64,000 nucleotides of DNA, from positions 868,001-932,000 of the forward strand of contig NZ_CP116339.1 of assembly GCF_028198165.1 (NCBI RefSeq), given 5' to 3'. This stretch comes from Pseudoxanthomonas sp. JBR18. Its GTDB lineage: Bacteria; Pseudomonadota; Gammaproteobacteria; Xanthomonadales; Xanthomonadaceae. Below are positions 54,835 to 64,000 of this stretch, one piece after another. The notes under the pieces are model-generated. The model ran no database searches, had not been told where the DNA came from, and worked only from the letters and a program-made list of their open reading frames with translations. Every line of letters starts with the position of its first letter. Positions within the stretch are counted from its first letter, which is position 1. The position numbers were made by a program, and so were the translations under genes.

Positions 54835-55622
54835 GCGAAGAACAGCTCCCGCAGGGCCTCGCCAGGCTCGGGCGCGCGCATGAAGGTCTCACCGACCAGG
54901 AAGCCGTGCACGCCTTGACCGCGCATCAAGGCCACGTCCGCCGGGGTCGCGATGCCGCTCTCGGTCACCAGCACGCGGTCGCGCGGCACCGCGTCCTTCA
55001 TCTCCAGCGTGGTCTGCAGCGAGGTCTGGAAGGTGCGCAGGTTGCGGTTGTTGATGCCCAGCAGCGGCGCCGGCACCTGCAGCGCGCGCTCAAGTTCGTC
55101 GATGTCATGCACTTCGACCAGTACGTCCATGCCCAGCTGCATGGCCAGATCGGCCAGGCCGACCAGTTGCACATCGTCCAGCGCCGCCACGATGAGCAGG
55201 ATGCAGTCGGCGCCCAGGGCGCGTGCCTCATAGACCTGGTAGGGGTCGATGGTGAAGTCCTTGCGCAGCACCGGCAGCGTGCAGGCCTCGCGCGCCTGTT
55301 GCAGATAGGCGTCTGCGCCTTGGAAGAAGTCCACGTCGGTGAGCACCGACAAACACGACGCGCCGCCAAACTCGTAGCTCACCGCGATCTCGGCCGGGTG
55401 GAAGTCCGGGCGTATGACGCCCTTGGACGGGCTGGCCTTCTTCACTTCGGCGATCACGGCGGCATCGCCGGCGGCGATGCTCCGGCGCAGCGCATCGGCG
55501 AAGCCGCGCACGGGCGAGGCTTCGGCCGCGCGGGCGATCAGCTCGGCCAGCGGAACCGCCGCACTGCGCGCGGCGATTTCCTCGCGCTTGCGAGCCAGGA
55601 TGGTGTCGAGGATGTCGCTCAT
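54831..55622 (-). CDS. trpC: indole-3-glycerol phosphate synthase
   Basis: 263-residue (beta/alpha)8 barrel. [40 protein letters not shown] and [12 protein letters not shown] contain the catalytic lysines, glutamate and asparagine. TrpC here is monofunctional, without the TrpF domain of E. coli. The ATG at 55622 starts at [19 protein letters not shown]. Confidence 0.96.
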   Translation of the reverse strand: MSDILDTILARKREEIAARSAAVPLAELIARAAEASPVRGFADALRRSIAAGDAAVIAEVKKASPSKGVIRPDFHPAEIAVSYEFGGASCLSVLTDVDFFQGADAYLQQAREACTLPVLRKDFTIDPYQVYEARALGADCILLIVAALDDVQLVGLADLAMQLGMDVLVEVHDIDELERALQVPAPLLGINNRNLRTFQTSLQTTLEMKDAVPRDRVLVTESGIATPADVALMRGQGVHGFLVGETFMRAPEPGEALRELFFA

Positions 55623-55691
55623 GGGTTCCGGGGCACTCTGGCGCCAACGCAGGGCCCGCATTGTCGCATTGTCACGCGCAGCGGCGCTGCC

Positions 55692-56033
55692 CTAGCCGGC
55701 ATCGCCGCCGTAGGCGCGCTCGACGCGCGCCACCCGCACCTGGAAATGGGTGTACCAATCGCGCCGACCGGTCGCGCGCACCGCGGCGTGTTCGGCATGC
55801 GCGCGCCACGCGGCGATGGCGGCCTCACTGTCCCAATAGGAAACTGTGATCCCGAAGCCATCTGCGTCGCGGGCGGATTCGACCCCAAGGAACCCCACCT
55901 GCTGGCGGGCGAGCGCGACCATGTGCTCGGCCGCCTCGCCGTAGCCCGCCGCATCGCCGTCGCTGCGGCGCGAGGAGAACATCACCGCCCAGTACGGCGG
56001 AGGCGGCAAGGCGGCGAACGCGCCATCATTCAC
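55692..56033 (-). CDS. antibiotic biosynthesis monooxygenase (ABM) domain protein
   Basis: 113 residues with one ferredoxin-like ABM domain: [40 protein letters not shown] and [19 protein letters not shown]. Family members act as small cofactor-free oxygenases or heme-degrading proteins; this one is uncharacterised. The GTG start at 56033 overlaps the trpD stop (GTGA), so it is translated with the trp genes; the ATG-like frame upstream belongs to trpD. Confidence 0.78.
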   Translation of the reverse strand: MNDGAFAALPPPPYWAVMFSSRRSDGDAAGYGEAAEHMVALARQQVGFLGVESARDADGFGITVSYWDSEAAIAAWRAHAEHAAVRATGRRDWYTHFQVRVARVERAYGGDAG

Positions 56034-57058
56034 GGCAACGCGCGGGTGAAATCGACGTACTGGCGCAGCTTGGCCGCCGCGCACCCGTCGGCGATGGCCG
56101 CGCGCGCCGCGTCGATCCCGGCGGCGATCGAGTCGCTCACGCCCGCCACGTAAAGGGCCGCGCCGGCGTTGTAGGCCACGATGTCCAATGCAGGGCCTGG
56201 CTCACCGGCCAGCACGGCGTGCAGGATGGCGATGGACTGCTCCGGGCCGTCGACCTTGAGGTTGCGACTGGCCGACATGGCGATGCCGAAATCCTCCGGA
56301 TGCAGCTCGTACTCGCGTACCTGGCCATCGCGCAGCTCGCCGACCAGCGTGCCGGCGCCCAGCGAAAGTTCATCCATACCGTCGCGCCCCCAGACCACCA
56401 ACGCGCGCTCGGCACCCAGTTCCTGCAGCACACGCGCCTGGATGCCGACCAGGTCCGGATGGAACACGCCCATCAGGATGTTCGGCGAACCGGCCGGATT
56501 GGTCAGCGGCCCGAGGATGTTGAAGATGGTGCGCACGCCCATCTCCCGCCGCACGGGCGCCACGACCTTCATCGCAGGATGATGGATGGGCGCGAACATG
56601 AAGCCGATACCCGTCGCCTCGATGGCGGCGGAAACCTGCGCTGGCTGCAATTCGATCTTCGCGCCCAGCGCCTCGAGCGCATCGGCGCTGCCGGACTTGG
56701 AGGACACACTGCGATTACCGTGCTTGGCCACCTTCGCGCCCGCCGCGGCTGCCACGAACATCGAACAGGTCGAGATGTTGAAGGTGTGAGAACCATCGCC
56801 GCCGGTGCCGACGATGTCGACCATGTGGGTGTGATCGGCCACCTCCACCGTGCGCGAGAACTCGCGCATCACCGTGGCCGCACCGGCGATCTCGCCGATG
56901 GTCTCCTTCTTGACGCGCAGGCCGGTGAGGATGGCCGCGGTCATCATCGGCGAGATCTCGCCGCGCATGACCTGGCGCATCAGGTCGACCATCTCGTCGT
57001 GGAAGATCTCACGATGCTCGATGGTGCGCTGCAGGGCTTCCTGCGCAGTGATGGTCAT
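56030..57058 (-). CDS. trpD: anthranilate phosphoribosyltransferase
   Basis: 342 residues. [16 protein letters not shown] is the PRPP-binding signature and [20 protein letters not shown] the catalytic block. Starts 2 bases after trpG. Confidence 0.97.
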   Translation of the reverse strand: MTITAQEALQRTIEHREIFHDEMVDLMRQVMRGEISPMMTAAILTGLRVKKETIGEIAGAATVMREFSRTVEVADHTHMVDIVGTGGDGSHTFNISTCSMFVAAAAGAKVAKHGNRSVSSKSGSADALEALGAKIELQPAQVSAAIEATGIGFMFAPIHHPAMKVVAPVRREMGVRTIFNILGPLTNPAGSPNILMGVFHPDLVGIQARVLQELGAERALVVWGRDGMDELSLGAGTLVGELRDGQVREYELHPEDFGIAMSASRNLKVDGPEQSIAILHAVLAGEPGPALDIVAYNAGAALYVAGVSDSIAAGIDAARAAIADGCAAAKLRQYVDFTRALP

Positions 57059-57060
57059 CT

Positions 57061-57639
57061 TCAGCGCTCCAGGAAGTTCTTCAGCAGCGCATGGCCATGC
57101 TGGGTGAGGATGGACTCCGGATGGAACTGCACGCCCTCCACTGGAAACGCGCGATGGCGCAGGCCCATGATCTCTTCGACCGAACCATCGTCATTCTCGG
57201 TCCAGGCGGTGACTTCCAGGGCCTCGGGCAGCCGCGCCTTGTCCACCACCAGGGAGTGGTAGCGCGTGGCCTCGTAATGATCCGGCAAACCGGCAAAGAC
57301 ACCCCGGCCTTCGTGGCGGATCGGCGAGACCTTGCCGTGCATGATGCGACCGGCACGAATCACCTCGCCGCCATAGGCCTGGCCGATGCTCTGATGACCC
57401 AGGCAGACACCGAGGATGGGCGTGGTCGGTCCCAGCTGCTCGATCACCTTGAGCGATACGCCGGCCTCGTTCGGCGTGCATGGACCGGGCGAAATCACGA
57501 TGCGCTGCGGTGCGAGCTTGGCGATCTCCTCCACGCTGAGCGCGTCATTGCGCACCACCTCGACCTCGGCACCCAGCGCCTGCAGGTACTGCACAAGGTT
57601 GTAGGTGAAGCTGTCGTAGTTGTCGATCATCAGCAGCAT
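57061..57639 (-). CDS. trpG: anthranilate synthase component II (glutamine amidotransferase)
   Basis: 192 residues. Class I glutaminase with the nucleophile cysteine in [17 protein letters not shown] and the histidine/glutamate in [10 protein letters not shown]. Supplies ammonia to TrpE. It may also serve PabB, as in bacteria with a shared subunit; no pabB is visible here. Confidence 0.96.
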   Translation of the reverse strand: MLLMIDNYDSFTYNLVQYLQALGAEVEVVRNDALSVEEIAKLAPQRIVISPGPCTPNEAGVSLKVIEQLGPTTPILGVCLGHQSIGQAYGGEVIRAGRIMHGKVSPIRHEGRGVFAGLPDHYEATRYHSLVVDKARLPEALEVTAWTENDDGSVEEIMGLRHRAFPVEGVQFHPESILTQHGHALLKNFLER

Positions 57640-57649
57640 GGCGGGAATC

Positions 57650-58402
57650 TCATGGTGCGATCAGGAAGATCGCATAGACGTTTTCGGAGAGGGTGAGGCT
57701 GCCGGCTTCCAAAGCCTCGCCATCGGCCACCTCAACAAACTGGGGCGGCGGCGGAGGCACAGCGGAGGGCGCAGGCGGTACGGCGGTCCTGGCCTGCGGC
57801 CAGGTCCCGGCCTGGATGCCGTAGCTGAAAGCCGGCGCGACATCGGAGATGGTGTAAAGCCCGGCCAGCTTGACGCCGTAGGCGTCGGCCAGGCCTTCGG
57901 CTGTTTCGCGCGACTGCCTGGCGGCCTCGCCTTTCAGCGTCCTGCGAAGGCCAACTTCGTCGCTGTAGCTCGGCGTAATGCCGGACAGTTGCAGTGACTC
58001 GCTTGTCTTGAGCTCTGCCAGAAACGCACGCGTGTCGGCCAGCGTCTTGAAGGTCGCCCCCAAACGGCGTGTCACCTCGCTGCCCTTGAACACTTGGCGC
58101 CCGTCGACGTATTCGATTTTTGGCTGGATCGTCAGCGTCGCCGCATCGATCGAGTCGGGCAGCACGTGATGCCTGTGGAAAGCGGCCAACACGATCTTCG
58201 CATCGGCCTGTACCTGCGAGCGTGCAAGCTCGGGTGAAACATCGACGCGCTGCAGCGTCACCAGCACACCGAAACGATCCGGCTTCACCTCGCGGTGCGC
58301 CTCGCCCTTGACCAGCAGGTGCGGCTGCGAGGGCAGGCTGTTGACCTGCGCCGTGGCGACGACGGGAAGGAACAGCGACATCATGATCAGCAAACGCTTC
58401 AT
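57650..58402 (-). CDS. SIMPL (DUF541) domain secreted protein
   Basis: 250 residues. Signal peptide ([19 protein letters not shown]), then the SIMPL/DUF541 fold ([40 protein letters not shown]). A proline-rich insert ([17 protein letters not shown]) precedes the last strand. Related proteins (YggE/BP26) are periplasmic, with roles in stress reported but not settled. GGGAG precedes the ATG at 58402. It sits inside the trp string, 10 bases before trpG. Confidence 0.82.
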   Translation of the reverse strand: MKRLLIMMSLFLPVVATAQVNSLPSQPHLLVKGEAHREVKPDRFGVLVTLQRVDVSPELARSQVQADAKIVLAAFHRHHVLPDSIDAATLTIQPKIEYVDGRQVFKGSEVTRRLGATFKTLADTRAFLAELKTSESLQLSGITPSYSDEVGLRRTLKGEAARQSRETAEGLADAYGVKLAGLYTISDVAPAFSYGIQAGTWPQARTAVPPAPSAVPPPPPQFVEVADGEALEAGSLTLSENVYAIFLIAP

Positions 58403-58459
58403 CTCAACGCTCCCTGTTGAAGGATCGATCGGAAAATCCCCAGACATCCGCACGCATGG

Positions 58460-59512
58460 CTATCGCACCAGACCGGCAACCGCGTGGATCAGTGCGTCCA
58501 CCGATTCAGGGCGTGTCGCCCAGGAGGTGACGAAGCGGATCACGGCTTGGCTGTCGCTGTAGGGCGCCCAGTGTTCGAAGGAGGTCATGCGGGCCAGCGC
58601 TTCGATGTGCGCGTGCGCAAACACCGGGAAGATCTGGTTGCTGGGCGAATCGATCAGCATCGGCACGCCGGCGGCCTTGAGCCCGGACTGCAAACGTTGC
58701 GCCGTCGCATTGGCGTGCGCGCCGAGTTCGACGAATAGCCCGCCCTCGAACAGGGCCTCGAACTGACAGCCCACGACCATGCCCTTGGCCAGCATCGCGC
58801 CGCGCTGCTTGATCAGGTAGCGCAGGTCGGTCTGCAGCGCGGGCTCGACCACCACCAGCGCCTCGCCCAGCAGCGCACCGTTTTTGGTGCCGCCGATGTA
58901 GAAGGCGTGGGTGAGCGCGGCGATGTCGACCAGACTGAGGTCATCGCCCGCCGCGGCCAGCGCGCTGCCCAATCGCGCGCCGTCGAGGAAGAACAGCAGA
59001 CCGTGCGCATCGCACAGCGCGCGCAGCGCCTGCAATTCGGCCCTGGTGTACAGCGTACCCAGCTCGGTGGTGTTGGACACGTACACCAGGCGTGGCTTGA
59101 CCATGTGCTCGCTGGTGTTCTCGCGCAGCAACGCACGCACGCCATCGGGCGTGAGCTTGCCGTCCACGTGCGGGGCGACCAGCACCTTGTGGCCGGTCGC
59201 TTCGATCGCACCGGTCTCGTGCGTGGCCACGTGGCCGGTGTCCACCGCGATCACCGCCTCGTGCGGGCGCAGGAACGCGGAGATCGCCAGCAGGTTGGTC
59301 TGTGTGCCGCCTGCGAGGAAGTGCACCTGCGCCTGCGGCTGGCCACAACGCGCGACGATCAACTCGGCCGCGTGCAGACTGTGGCGATCCAGGCCATAGC
59401 CGATGTTCTGCTCGCCACTGGCCTGCGCGAGCGCCTCCAGCAGGCGCGGATGCGCGCCCTCGCTGTAGTCGTTGCGGAACGAAGCCAGCTGGGCCATGCC
59501 GTTGCCGTCCAT
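58460..59512 (-). CDS. low-specificity L-threonine aldolase family protein
   Basis: 350-residue PLP fold I enzyme splitting threonine to glycine and acetaldehyde. FRNDYSEGAHPRLLEAL, FLAGGTQTNLLAISAFLRP, FLDGARLGSAL and the PLP lysine in FYIGGTKNGALLGEAL are family blocks. Its ATG overlaps the trpE stop (TGATG), so translation is coupled to trpE. A functional link to tryptophan is not known. Confidence 0.88.
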   Translation of the reverse strand: MDGNGMAQLASFRNDYSEGAHPRLLEALAQASGEQNIGYGLDRHSLHAAELIVARCGQPQAQVHFLAGGTQTNLLAISAFLRPHEAVIAVDTGHVATHETGAIEATGHKVLVAPHVDGKLTPDGVRALLRENTSEHMVKPRLVYVSNTTELGTLYTRAELQALRALCDAHGLLFFLDGARLGSALAAAGDDLSLVDIAALTHAFYIGGTKNGALLGEALVVVEPALQTDLRYLIKQRGAMLAKGMVVGCQFEALFEGGLFVELGAHANATAQRLQSGLKAAGVPMLIDSPSNQIFPVFAHAHIEALARMTSFEHWAPYSDSQAVIRFVTSWATRPESVDALIHAVAGLVR

Positions 59513-60984
59513 CACAGCCCCTTGGCCGCCTGGGCGACGGCGCGGAACAGGGCGCGGCCCTTGTTCATGGTCTCCTTCCACTCCAGGTCCGGATCGGAGT
59601 CGTAGACCACCCCGCCGCCGGCCTGCACGTACAAGTGGCCGTCCTGGATGACGGCGGTGCGGATGGCGATGGCGGTGTCGGCATCGCCATGCCAACCGAT
59701 GTAGCCGACCGCGCCGGAATACACGTTGCGCTTGACCGGTTCGAGTTCGGCGATGACTTCCAACGCGCGGATCTTCGGCGCGCCACTGACGGTGCCGGCC
59801 GGGAAGGTCGCGCGCAGCACATCGGCGTAGCTCAGGCCTTGCTTCAGCTTGCCGGTGACCTCGCTGACGATGTGCATGACGTGACTGTAGCGCTCGATCA
59901 CGAACTGCTCGCCCACTTCCACCGTGCCGGGCTCGGCCACGCGGCCGACATCGTTGCGGCCCAGGTCGATCAGCATGACGTGCTCGGCGCGCTCCTTCGG
60001 ATCGGCCAGCAGCTCGGCTTCCATGGCCGCGTCTTCTTCGGGCGTGTGGCCGCGCCGACGCGTGCCGGCGATCGGCCGCACGGTGACGGTGTCGCCCTGC
60101 AGGCGGGCCAGGATTTCCGGCGAGGAGCCGACCACCTGGGTGCCGCCGACATCGATGAAGTACATGTACGGCGACGGGTTGAGCGCGCGCAGCGCGCGGT
60201 ACACGTCGACCGGGCGCGCGCGGAACGGCACGCGCAGGCGCTGGCTGGGCACGACCTGGAAGATGTCGCCGGCGCGCACATATTCCTGCGCGGTGCGCAC
60301 CACGGCGTGGTACTCCTCACGGGTGAAGGAGGAGCGGAAATCGCCCTCGTCGATCGCGTCGGAAAGCTGCGCCTGCGGATAGCCTGCGCCGGCCTGACGC
60401 AGGCGATGGGCCAGTTCGTCCAGGCGGCGGTTGGCCTTTGCCCAGGCCTGTGGCTGGGTCGGATCGGCGTGCACGATCAGGTACAGCCGGCCCTTGAGAT
60501 TGTCGAACACCGCCAGCTCTTCGGAGAGCATCAGCAGGATCTCGGGGGTGTTCAGCTCGTCCGGCTTGTCCACCGCCAGGCGCGGCTCGATGTAGCCGAT
60601 GCATTCGAAGCCGAACCAGCCCACCAGCCCGCCGGTGAAGCCCGGCAGGCCTTCGAGTCTGGGCACCGAGTGGGCGGCGCGCAGCGCTTCGACCTCGGCC
60701 AGCGGATCGGCGACCTGCCGCGATTCGACCACCTCGCCGTAGTCGCGCGTCTCCAGCGTGTGGCCGCGCACCGCGTACACGCGCCGCGCCGGCAGGCCGA
60801 TGATGGAATAGCGGCCGAAGCGCTCGCCGCCTTCGACCGATTCGAACAGGTAGGTATAGGGGCCGTCGGCGAGCTTCAGGTAGACCGAAAGCGGCGTGTC
60901 CAGGTCGGACAGCACTTCACGGACAACGGGGACGCGGGTATGGCCTTCAGCAGCGTGCTGTTGGAACTGCTCTGCGGTGATCAA
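59512..60984 (-). CDS. trpE: anthranilate synthase component I
   Basis: 490 residues. Chorismate-binding fold with RPIAGTRRRGHTPEEDAAME, the IDLGRNDVGRV block, ATFPAGTVSGAPKIRALEVI and AGGGVVYDSDPDLEWKET. Forms anthranilate with TrpG and is expected to be inhibited by tryptophan. Start is taken as TTG at 60984 (MITAEQFQQHAAEG) with GGAAGGAAA upstream; no ATG is suitably placed. First gene of the long leftward trp string. Confidence 0.93.
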   Translation of the reverse strand: MITAEQFQQHAAEGHTRVPVVREVLSDLDTPLSVYLKLADGPYTYLFESVEGGERFGRYSIIGLPARRVYAVRGHTLETRDYGEVVESRQVADPLAEVEALRAAHSVPRLEGLPGFTGGLVGWFGFECIGYIEPRLAVDKPDELNTPEILLMLSEELAVFDNLKGRLYLIVHADPTQPQAWAKANRRLDELAHRLRQAGAGYPQAQLSDAIDEGDFRSSFTREEYHAVVRTAQEYVRAGDIFQVVPSQRLRVPFRARPVDVYRALRALNPSPYMYFIDVGGTQVVGSSPEILARLQGDTVTVRPIAGTRRRGHTPEEDAAMEAELLADPKERAEHVMLIDLGRNDVGRVAEPGTVEVGEQFVIERYSHVMHIVSEVTGKLKQGLSYADVLRATFPAGTVSGAPKIRALEVIAELEPVKRNVYSGAVGYIGWHGDADTAIAIRTAVIQDGHLYVQAGGGVVYDSDPDLEWKETMNKGRALFRAVAQAAKGL

Positions 60985-61292
60985 GACGGCTTTCCTTCCA
61001 GGACTCGGTGGCGGGGCGGACGACGGCAACAGGCCACCATCGCCACGCGCGGCGAGCGGAAAGGGAGGAACGCTTGGTCGTCACGGCGGGCACGGGCGGT
61101 ACTGTACCGCAATGCGGCAATCGTGCAATCAGGCCCGGGCATGACGCTGGGCGAGGGGCCGTCGGCCCGCATCGCGCCATGCGCGGTCCGCCGAAAACTG
61201 GCCCGCGCACAGGCGCCGCGCGACCGCTCAGGCAGCCCTTCTCAAGACGCGCTGGCGGCAACTGAAGTCGTTTGGGGCGTGTCGCGCGGGCT
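60985..61292. other. trpE upstream region
   Basis: 308 bases between trpE and the lipid kinase gene, with no gene. A predicted promoter with an overlapping palindrome lies at 61096-61128. No leader peptide with tandem tryptophan codons and no attenuator hairpin series was seen. Confidence 0.5.
61096..61128 (-). promoter_or_regulatory. predicted trpE promoter with palindromic operator
   Basis: On the minus strand TTGCAC, 16 bases, then TACAGT. The -10 is embedded in the perfect palindrome GCGGTAC-A-GTACCGC (61096-61110). A repressor bound there would block transcription. The half-site GTAC resembles part of TrpR operators, but the CTAG centre typical of E. coli trp operators is missing. Confidence 0.5.
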
Positions 61293-62219
61293 TCAGCCCA
61301 ACAGCGGACAGCTATCTGGCAGATGCAGGCGCAAGCGGCCCGGCACGCAGTCGATGCGAAAGTGGCGCGAGGTTTCCGGCTCACCATCCAGGTTGAGGGT
61401 GATCGGCCGTTCGGCGTCAATCTCTACCCAGGCCAGCCGTCGGCGCACGGCCACCTGTTCCAGCGCCGCGCGCTTGCCGCCGGTGATCAGCGTGCCCAGC
61501 GTGGCGGCGAACGTGCCGCTCAATTCGGGAATGAGCGTCAGGTCCAGCAGACCGTCATCGATCAGCGCGTCCGGGCATAAGTCCTGTCCGCCGCCTGCCT
61601 GGCGGCCGTTGCCCAATCCCAGCGCGATGAAGTCGCCTTCCCAGGCGAAGTCGGGACCGCTGAAGCGCGCATGCAGCGGCTCGATCCTCCCCAGGCGAGC
61701 CAGCCCGGTGACCACATAGGCCAGCCCCCCGAGCACCCGCTTCATGGCCTCGTCGGTTTCCACCGTCACCTGGGTCCCAAAGCCGCCGGTGGCCACGTTG
61801 GCACACCAGTGCGGATCGCCGTCGGCGGTGACCCGAAGCAGGTCGATGGCCCGCGCCCGGCTGGACTGGACCAGCGCCAGGGCGGCCATCGGTTCAAGCG
61901 GCAGCTCGGCAGCGGTGGCGAAATCATTGGCCGTGCCCAAGGGCAACAGGGCCAGGCTGGGCAGCGCATCGGCAGCCTTGGCGTGATGGGCCAGGGTGGC
62001 GGCCACCTCGCTGAGCGTGCCGTCGCCGCCGCCGGCGATCACCGTGTCCACGCCATCTGCGAGGGCTTCGGCGACATAGCGCTCGGCGTCGCCGGACTCC
62101 CAGGTGACCCGCACATCGAGCCGCACGCCACGCGCCCGCAGGGCGGCGACCGCGCTGCGCACCTCGTCGTTCCCCGCGGACTTGCCGTTGAGGATCAGAC
62201 ACCAGCGGGTTTGCGACAT
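61293..62219 (-). CDS. YegS-type lipid kinase (diacylglycerol kinase family)
   Basis: 308 residues. The catalytic domain has [14 protein letters not shown] (GGGDGT nucleotide motif) and [11 protein letters not shown], and the C-terminal beta-sandwich domain contains [20 protein letters not shown], which includes the regulatory metal-site aspartates of YegS. YegS phosphorylates phosphatidylglycerol or diacylglycerol in vitro. Monocistronic, as far as the neighbours show. Confidence 0.9.
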   Translation of the reverse strand: MSQTRWCLILNGKSAGNDEVRSAVAALRARGVRLDVRVTWESGDAERYVAEALADGVDTVIAGGGDGTLSEVAATLAHHAKAADALPSLALLPLGTANDFATAAELPLEPMAALALVQSSRARAIDLLRVTADGDPHWCANVATGGFGTQVTVETDEAMKRVLGGLAYVVTGLARLGRIEPLHARFSGPDFAWEGDFIALGLGNGRQAGGGQDLCPDALIDDGLLDLTLIPELSGTFAATLGTLITGGKRAALEQVAVRRRLAWVEIDAERPITLNLDGEPETSRHFRIDCVPGRLRLHLPDSCPLLG

Positions 62220-62282
62220 GGTGAAGGCGCAGCAGCGGACAGAGCGCGCAGGCTAGCAGCCGGCCGGCGCGCGCGTTGTCAT

Positions 62283-62400
62283 GCTCCCGTCAGAAATCCC
62301 CCGCAACATCGAAGGCCATAGCAGGGATGACGGGCGGAGGCAGGATCAGCCTCCAGTTCTTCCGGGGCCGCGTCGGGGCAACTCGACGCGGTTCTTTTTT
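62283..62400 (+). ncRNA. candidate small RNA with CsrA/RsmA-like hairpin and terminator
   Basis: A plus-strand transcript here would carry a hairpin GGAGGC (62336-62341) / GCCTCC (62349-62354) presenting AGGATCA in its loop, another GGA at 62325-62327, and a Rho-independent terminator CCGCGTCG (62368-62375) / CGACGCGG (62384-62391) followed by TTCTTTTTT. No plus-strand gene surrounds it. The 5' end is unknown; no clear promoter was found. Confidence 0.4.
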
Positions 62401-62440
62401 GTAGAAACGCCAGCCGACGCCTCAACTCCGTCGAGCCGGC

Positions 62441-63598
62441 TCAGGGTCGCAGGAACTTCAGGTCCGAGGGTGCGACCACATCGACGGTCTGGAGCATCTT
62501 GCCGAGCCGGCCGGTCGCCGCGTCGCGCGCGATCACCACGATGCGGTCGTCGCCCTGCGCGGCGACCAGCAGGTAACGGCCACTGGGATCGATGGAAAAT
62601 TCGCGAGGCTGGCGACCCTCGGTGGCGCGACGCTGGACCAGCGACAGGCCACCATCCGCCCCCACCGCGAACACGGCGATGTGGTTGTCGGTTCCGCGAT
62701 TGACCACGTACAGGAACTTCCCATCGGCCGACAGGTGGATCGCGCCGGCGCCGTTGTCGCCCTGGAAGCCTGCGGGAAACAGGTCCAGCGTCGTGTGCAG
62801 GGTCAGCGCCCCGTCGGCGTGCACGTCCAGCACCGCCACCTGCCCGGCCATCTCCAGGGTGAGGTAGGCATGGCGGCCGCTGGCGTCGAACACCAGGTGG
62901 CGTGGCCCGCTGCCCGGCGGCAACGCCAGGAACGGCACCTTGGCCGCCTGCAGCGGACGCTCGGCGCTGGCCTGCGGTGCGTAACGGTAGGCGTAGAGAC
63001 GGTCGCCCCCCAGGTCGACGACGTAGGCGGTCTTGCCATCGGGGGCGAAGTTCACCGAATGAATATGCGACGACAGCTGGCGGTCGGTGTCGACCTTGCT
63101 GGCCTGGTAGCTGGACAGCTGGGTCACCGGCAGCAGCTTGCCGCTGGCATCGACCGGCAGCACCGCCAGGGTGCCGCCGGGATCGGCGCCGACTGAATAG
63201 TTGGCCACCAGCAGATAGCGCCCGTCGGGGGTGAGCGTGGCGTGGGTGGGGTGGTCACCCAGCGTCGAGACCTGATTGACGACCTGCAGGCGATGCGTGC
63301 CATCCAGGGTGAGCGCGGTCGCGCGGCCGATCGGGTCGTGCGCGCCCGGGCCGTTTTCATCCACCACGTAGACATGGGACTGGTCCGGGGCGACCACCAC
63401 CCAGGACGGGTTGTCCAGGCGCAGCGCCTGCCAGGGCGTGGCCGACAGCCTGCCGCTGGCCGTGTCGAACTTGTAGGCATACAGGCCGGGCGCATCGCCC
63501 CGGGTGTAGGAGCCGACCAGCAGGTCGACCGAAGCAGCTTGGGCGGCCAGTGGTGCGACGGCCATGGCCAGCGCGGCCAGTTTGAACAACGGGGACAT
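62441..63598 (-). CDS. secreted lactonase-family beta-propeller protein
   Basis: 385 residues. Signal peptide (MSPLFKLAALAMAVAPLAAQ), then seven-bladed propeller repeats of the lactonase/6-phosphogluconolactonase (PF10282) family: YLLVANYSVGADPGGTLAVL, GSGPRHLVFDASGRHAYLTL, GAIHLSADGKFLYVVNRGTD, REFSIDPSGRYLLVAAQGDD. Cytoplasmic Pgl (YbhE) lacks a signal peptide, so a periplasmic role on another lactone is possible. GGGAGG precedes the ATG at 63598. Confidence 0.85.
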   Translation of the reverse strand: MSPLFKLAALAMAVAPLAAQAASVDLLVGSYTRGDAPGLYAYKFDTASGRLSATPWQALRLDNPSWVVVAPDQSHVYVVDENGPGAHDPIGRATALTLDGTHRLQVVNQVSTLGDHPTHATLTPDGRYLLVANYSVGADPGGTLAVLPVDASGKLLPVTQLSSYQASKVDTDRQLSSHIHSVNFAPDGKTAYVVDLGGDRLYAYRYAPQASAERPLQAAKVPFLALPPGSGPRHLVFDASGRHAYLTLEMAGQVAVLDVHADGALTLHTTLDLFPAGFQGDNGAGAIHLSADGKFLYVVNRGTDNHIAVFAVGADGGLSLVQRRATEGRQPREFSIDPSGRYLLVAAQGDDRIVVIARDAATGRLGKMLQTVDVVAPSDLKFLRP

Positions 63599-63644
63599 CG
63601 GACCTCCCAATCAAAGAACGGCGCGCACGCCGGGACCCGCGGCC

Positions 63645-64000
63645 TCAGCCGCGTGCAAAATCTGCCAGCGTCTGGCCGTCCATCCGGTAGACGGTCCAGG
63701 CGTCCATCGGCCGCGCGCCGGCGGCGCGATAGAAGTCGATCGCTGGCTGGTTCCAGTCCAGCACCGACCACTCGAAGCGGCCGCAGCCCTTGTCCACCGC
63801 CAGCCCGGCCAGGTGTCGCAGCAGGGCCAGCCCGGCGCCCTGCCCGCGCGCCTCGGGGCGCACGAACAGGTCTTCCAGATACAGGCCGTTGCGGCCCAGC
63901 CAGGTCGAGTAGTTGAAGAAGTACACCGCAAAGCCGACCGCCACGCCGTCCTGCTCGCAGATCACGCAGTGCGCGGTGGCGCCGTCATCGAACAGCGTGC
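63645..64000 (-). CDS. GNAT family N-acetyltransferase (partial, N-terminus beyond window)
   Basis: The frame stays open to the window end (TLFDDGATAHCVICEQDGVA upstream), so about 118 C-terminal residues are visible. The acetyl-CoA-binding motif VRPEARGQGAGLALLRHLA and the block FNYSTWLGRNGLYLEDLFV place it near diamine (spermidine/spermine-type) acetyltransferases; DWNQPAIDFYRAAGARPM is the GNAT C-terminal motif. Substrate not established. Confidence 0.88.
   Translation of the reverse strand, partial: TLFDDGATAHCVICEQDGVAVGFAVYFFNYSTWLGRNGLYLEDLFVRPEARGQGAGLALLRHLAGLAVDKGCGRFEWSVLDWNQPAIDFYRAAGARPMDAWTVYRMDGQTLADFARG

Noticed and set aside
60985..61292. Possible trp leader peptide and attenuator
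   Set aside because: No short frame with clustered TGG codons and no alternative hairpin series before trpE.

Overview
The window is a high-GC gammaproteobacterial chromosome segment, most likely from the Xanthomonadaceae (Xanthomonas, Pseudoxanthomonas, Lysobacter or Stenotrophomonas type). The evidence is a Clp-type Crp paralogue divergent from speD and close to coq7, a short H-NS protein of the Xrv type, xanA and rmlBACD beside etfBA, and above all a glycan locus lying between etfA and metB, the classic position of the variable LPS O-antigen cluster in Xanthomonas. Species cannot be fixed from the sequence alone.

Layout. 0-3 kb: 5' part of pssA (cut by the window edge), a DUF4124 protein, a nonsense-disrupted DUF4124-like gene, and proS. 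3-5.9 kb: an H-NS-like protein, a ThrE-like exporter and an EamA transporter. 5.9-9.5 kb: an MlaE/MlaF/MlaD lipid-transport operon with a PqiC-type lipoprotein. 9.5-11.6 kb: alkB and a two-subunit 3-oxoacid CoA-transferase. 11.7-17.8 kb: nucleotide-sugar supply (xanA, ugd, rfbBACD). 18-19.9 kb: etfBA. 20-40.9 kb: the O-antigen locus. 40.9-43.6 kb: metB and cbs (transsulfuration). 43.7-46.9 kb: ydcH, a DUF4398/OmpA-like envelope pair and pilU. 47-49.6 kb: maiA, fahA and a 2OG-Fe dioxygenase. 49.7-50.7 kb: tRNA-Gln(CUG), rpsI and rplM. 50.9-53.9 kb: coq7, a SugE-type SMR protein, speD and clp. 54.1-61.1 kb: one long minus-strand trp gene string (trpE, threonine aldolase, SIMPL protein, trpG, trpD, ABM protein, trpC, HAD phosphatase). 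61.3-64 kb: a YegS-type lipid kinase, a possible plus-strand small RNA, a secreted lactonase-family protein and a truncated GNAT gene.

The O-antigen locus is the most interesting part. It has Wzm/Wzt with an extended Wzt C-terminus, no Wzx/Wzy, and a 700-residue protein built like WbdD (methyltransferase, kinase-like domain, coiled coil). That pattern implies a cytoplasmically finished, capped and length-controlled O-polysaccharide exported by an ABC transporter. gmd/rmd (GDP-D-rhamnose) and rfbBACD (dTDP-L-rhamnose) supply rhamnose. ugd plus a UDP-xylose synthase supply UDP-xylose. A tightly overlapped, visibly AT-richer module (UDP-xylose synthase, GtrB-like, GtrA-like, an unknown 199-residue membrane protein, and two large multi-spanning membrane proteins) looks like a periplasmic side-chain addition system, possibly for xylose. 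Decayed, partly nested IS3-family remnants lie at the etfA side and an orphan C-terminal gene tail lies at the metB side, which fits repeated cassette exchange.

Smaller signals: two REPIN-like palindromic doublets (46.9 and 51.7 kb), a different REP pair inside etfBA, a palindrome over the -10 of a predicted trpE promoter, and a possible CsrA/RsmA-type small RNA at 62.3-62.4 kb.
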